Positions 21,115-21,195 of a stretch of DNA of 21,195 nucleotides are shown here, in pieces. The notes beneath the pieces were generated by a model. That model was not told the DNA's origin. It did not search any database and saw only the letters and a list, made by a program, of their open reading frames with translations. Numbering within the stretch: the first letter of the stretch is position 1; the number at the start of each line of letters is the position of its first letter. The DNA comes from Alphaproteobacteria bacterium (GTDB lineage: Bacteria; Pseudomonadota; Alphaproteobacteria; Rhodospirillales; Rhodospirillaceae), in NCBI GenBank assembly GCA_015228695.1, contig JADGDA010000012.1:1-21195 (forward strand). The letters run 5' to 3'. Position numbers and translations under genes: made by a program.

Positions 21115-21195
21115 GGCGGGCATGCGCACATTGCCGGTGGCCGCCCCCCATGATTCGTGTGCGCCCGATCACTGCCCCCAACACCCTTCCGTGAG

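Noticed and set aside
1..21195. CRISPR arrays, tRNA or rRNA genes, intact transposases
   Set aside because: No regular spaced repeats, cloverleaf-type sequences or transposase motifs were found on either strand by eye.

Overview
The window is GC-rich chromosomal DNA from what looks like an alphaproteobacterium of the Rhodospirillales type (Rhodospirillum/Magnetospirillum relatives). This is inferred from gene content: hopanoid-precursor genes hpnC and hpnE, two malyl-CoA lyase family genes, an alphaproteobacterial Trm112-like protein lacking most zinc cysteines, and a palindromic repeat of a kind common in alphaproteobacterial genomes. No species can be fixed from the sequence alone.

Left end (1-1253): a small accessory patch with lower GC. 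A P-loop ATPase gene, cut by the window start, reads leftwards from a consensus sigma-70 promoter. Behind it sits a two-gene ParE/RelE-type toxin-antitoxin module on the same strand. Two near-identical 23-bp direct repeats flank the toxin-antitoxin module. The gap 1254-1669 carries a REP-like palindrome and no convincing gene.

Core metabolism (1670-8682): pyruvate kinase (+); a 206-bp inverted-repeat element that starts on its stop codon; an exported DUF2059 protein (+); an M3 oligoendopeptidase F (-); a divergently read long-chain acyl-CoA synthetase (+); and a minus-strand trio of Trm112-like protein, DUF971 protein with a Gly/Cys/His tail, and a small exported protein.

Carbon assimilation (8817-10891): two paralogous malyl-CoA lyase family genes in one minus-strand unit. 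One resembles the Methylobacterium/Rhodobacter enzyme and the other resembles the Chloroflexus multifunctional enzyme. A good promoter lies upstream and a hairpin downstream. They fit glyoxylate/acetyl-CoA/propionyl-CoA handling (ethylmalonyl-CoA pathway or related).

Plus-strand run (11070-15378): pyridoxal kinase, a single-receiver response regulator overlapping it by one base, an orphan HerA-like hexameric ATPase, and hydroxysqualene dehydroxylase HpnE, tightly packed and probably co-transcribed.

Envelope genes (15384-21052): MlaA/VacJ outer-membrane lipoprotein (-), HpnC (+), a giant AsmA-family protein (-), and an upstream STAS-domain protein (-) with its own promoter. HpnC and HpnE are two of the three enzymes turning farnesyl diphosphate into squalene. 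The third, HpnD, is not in the window. MlaA and AsmA-like proteins act in lipid transport and homeostasis of the envelope, so this end has a membrane-lipid theme.

No tRNA, rRNA, CRISPR array or intact transposase was seen.
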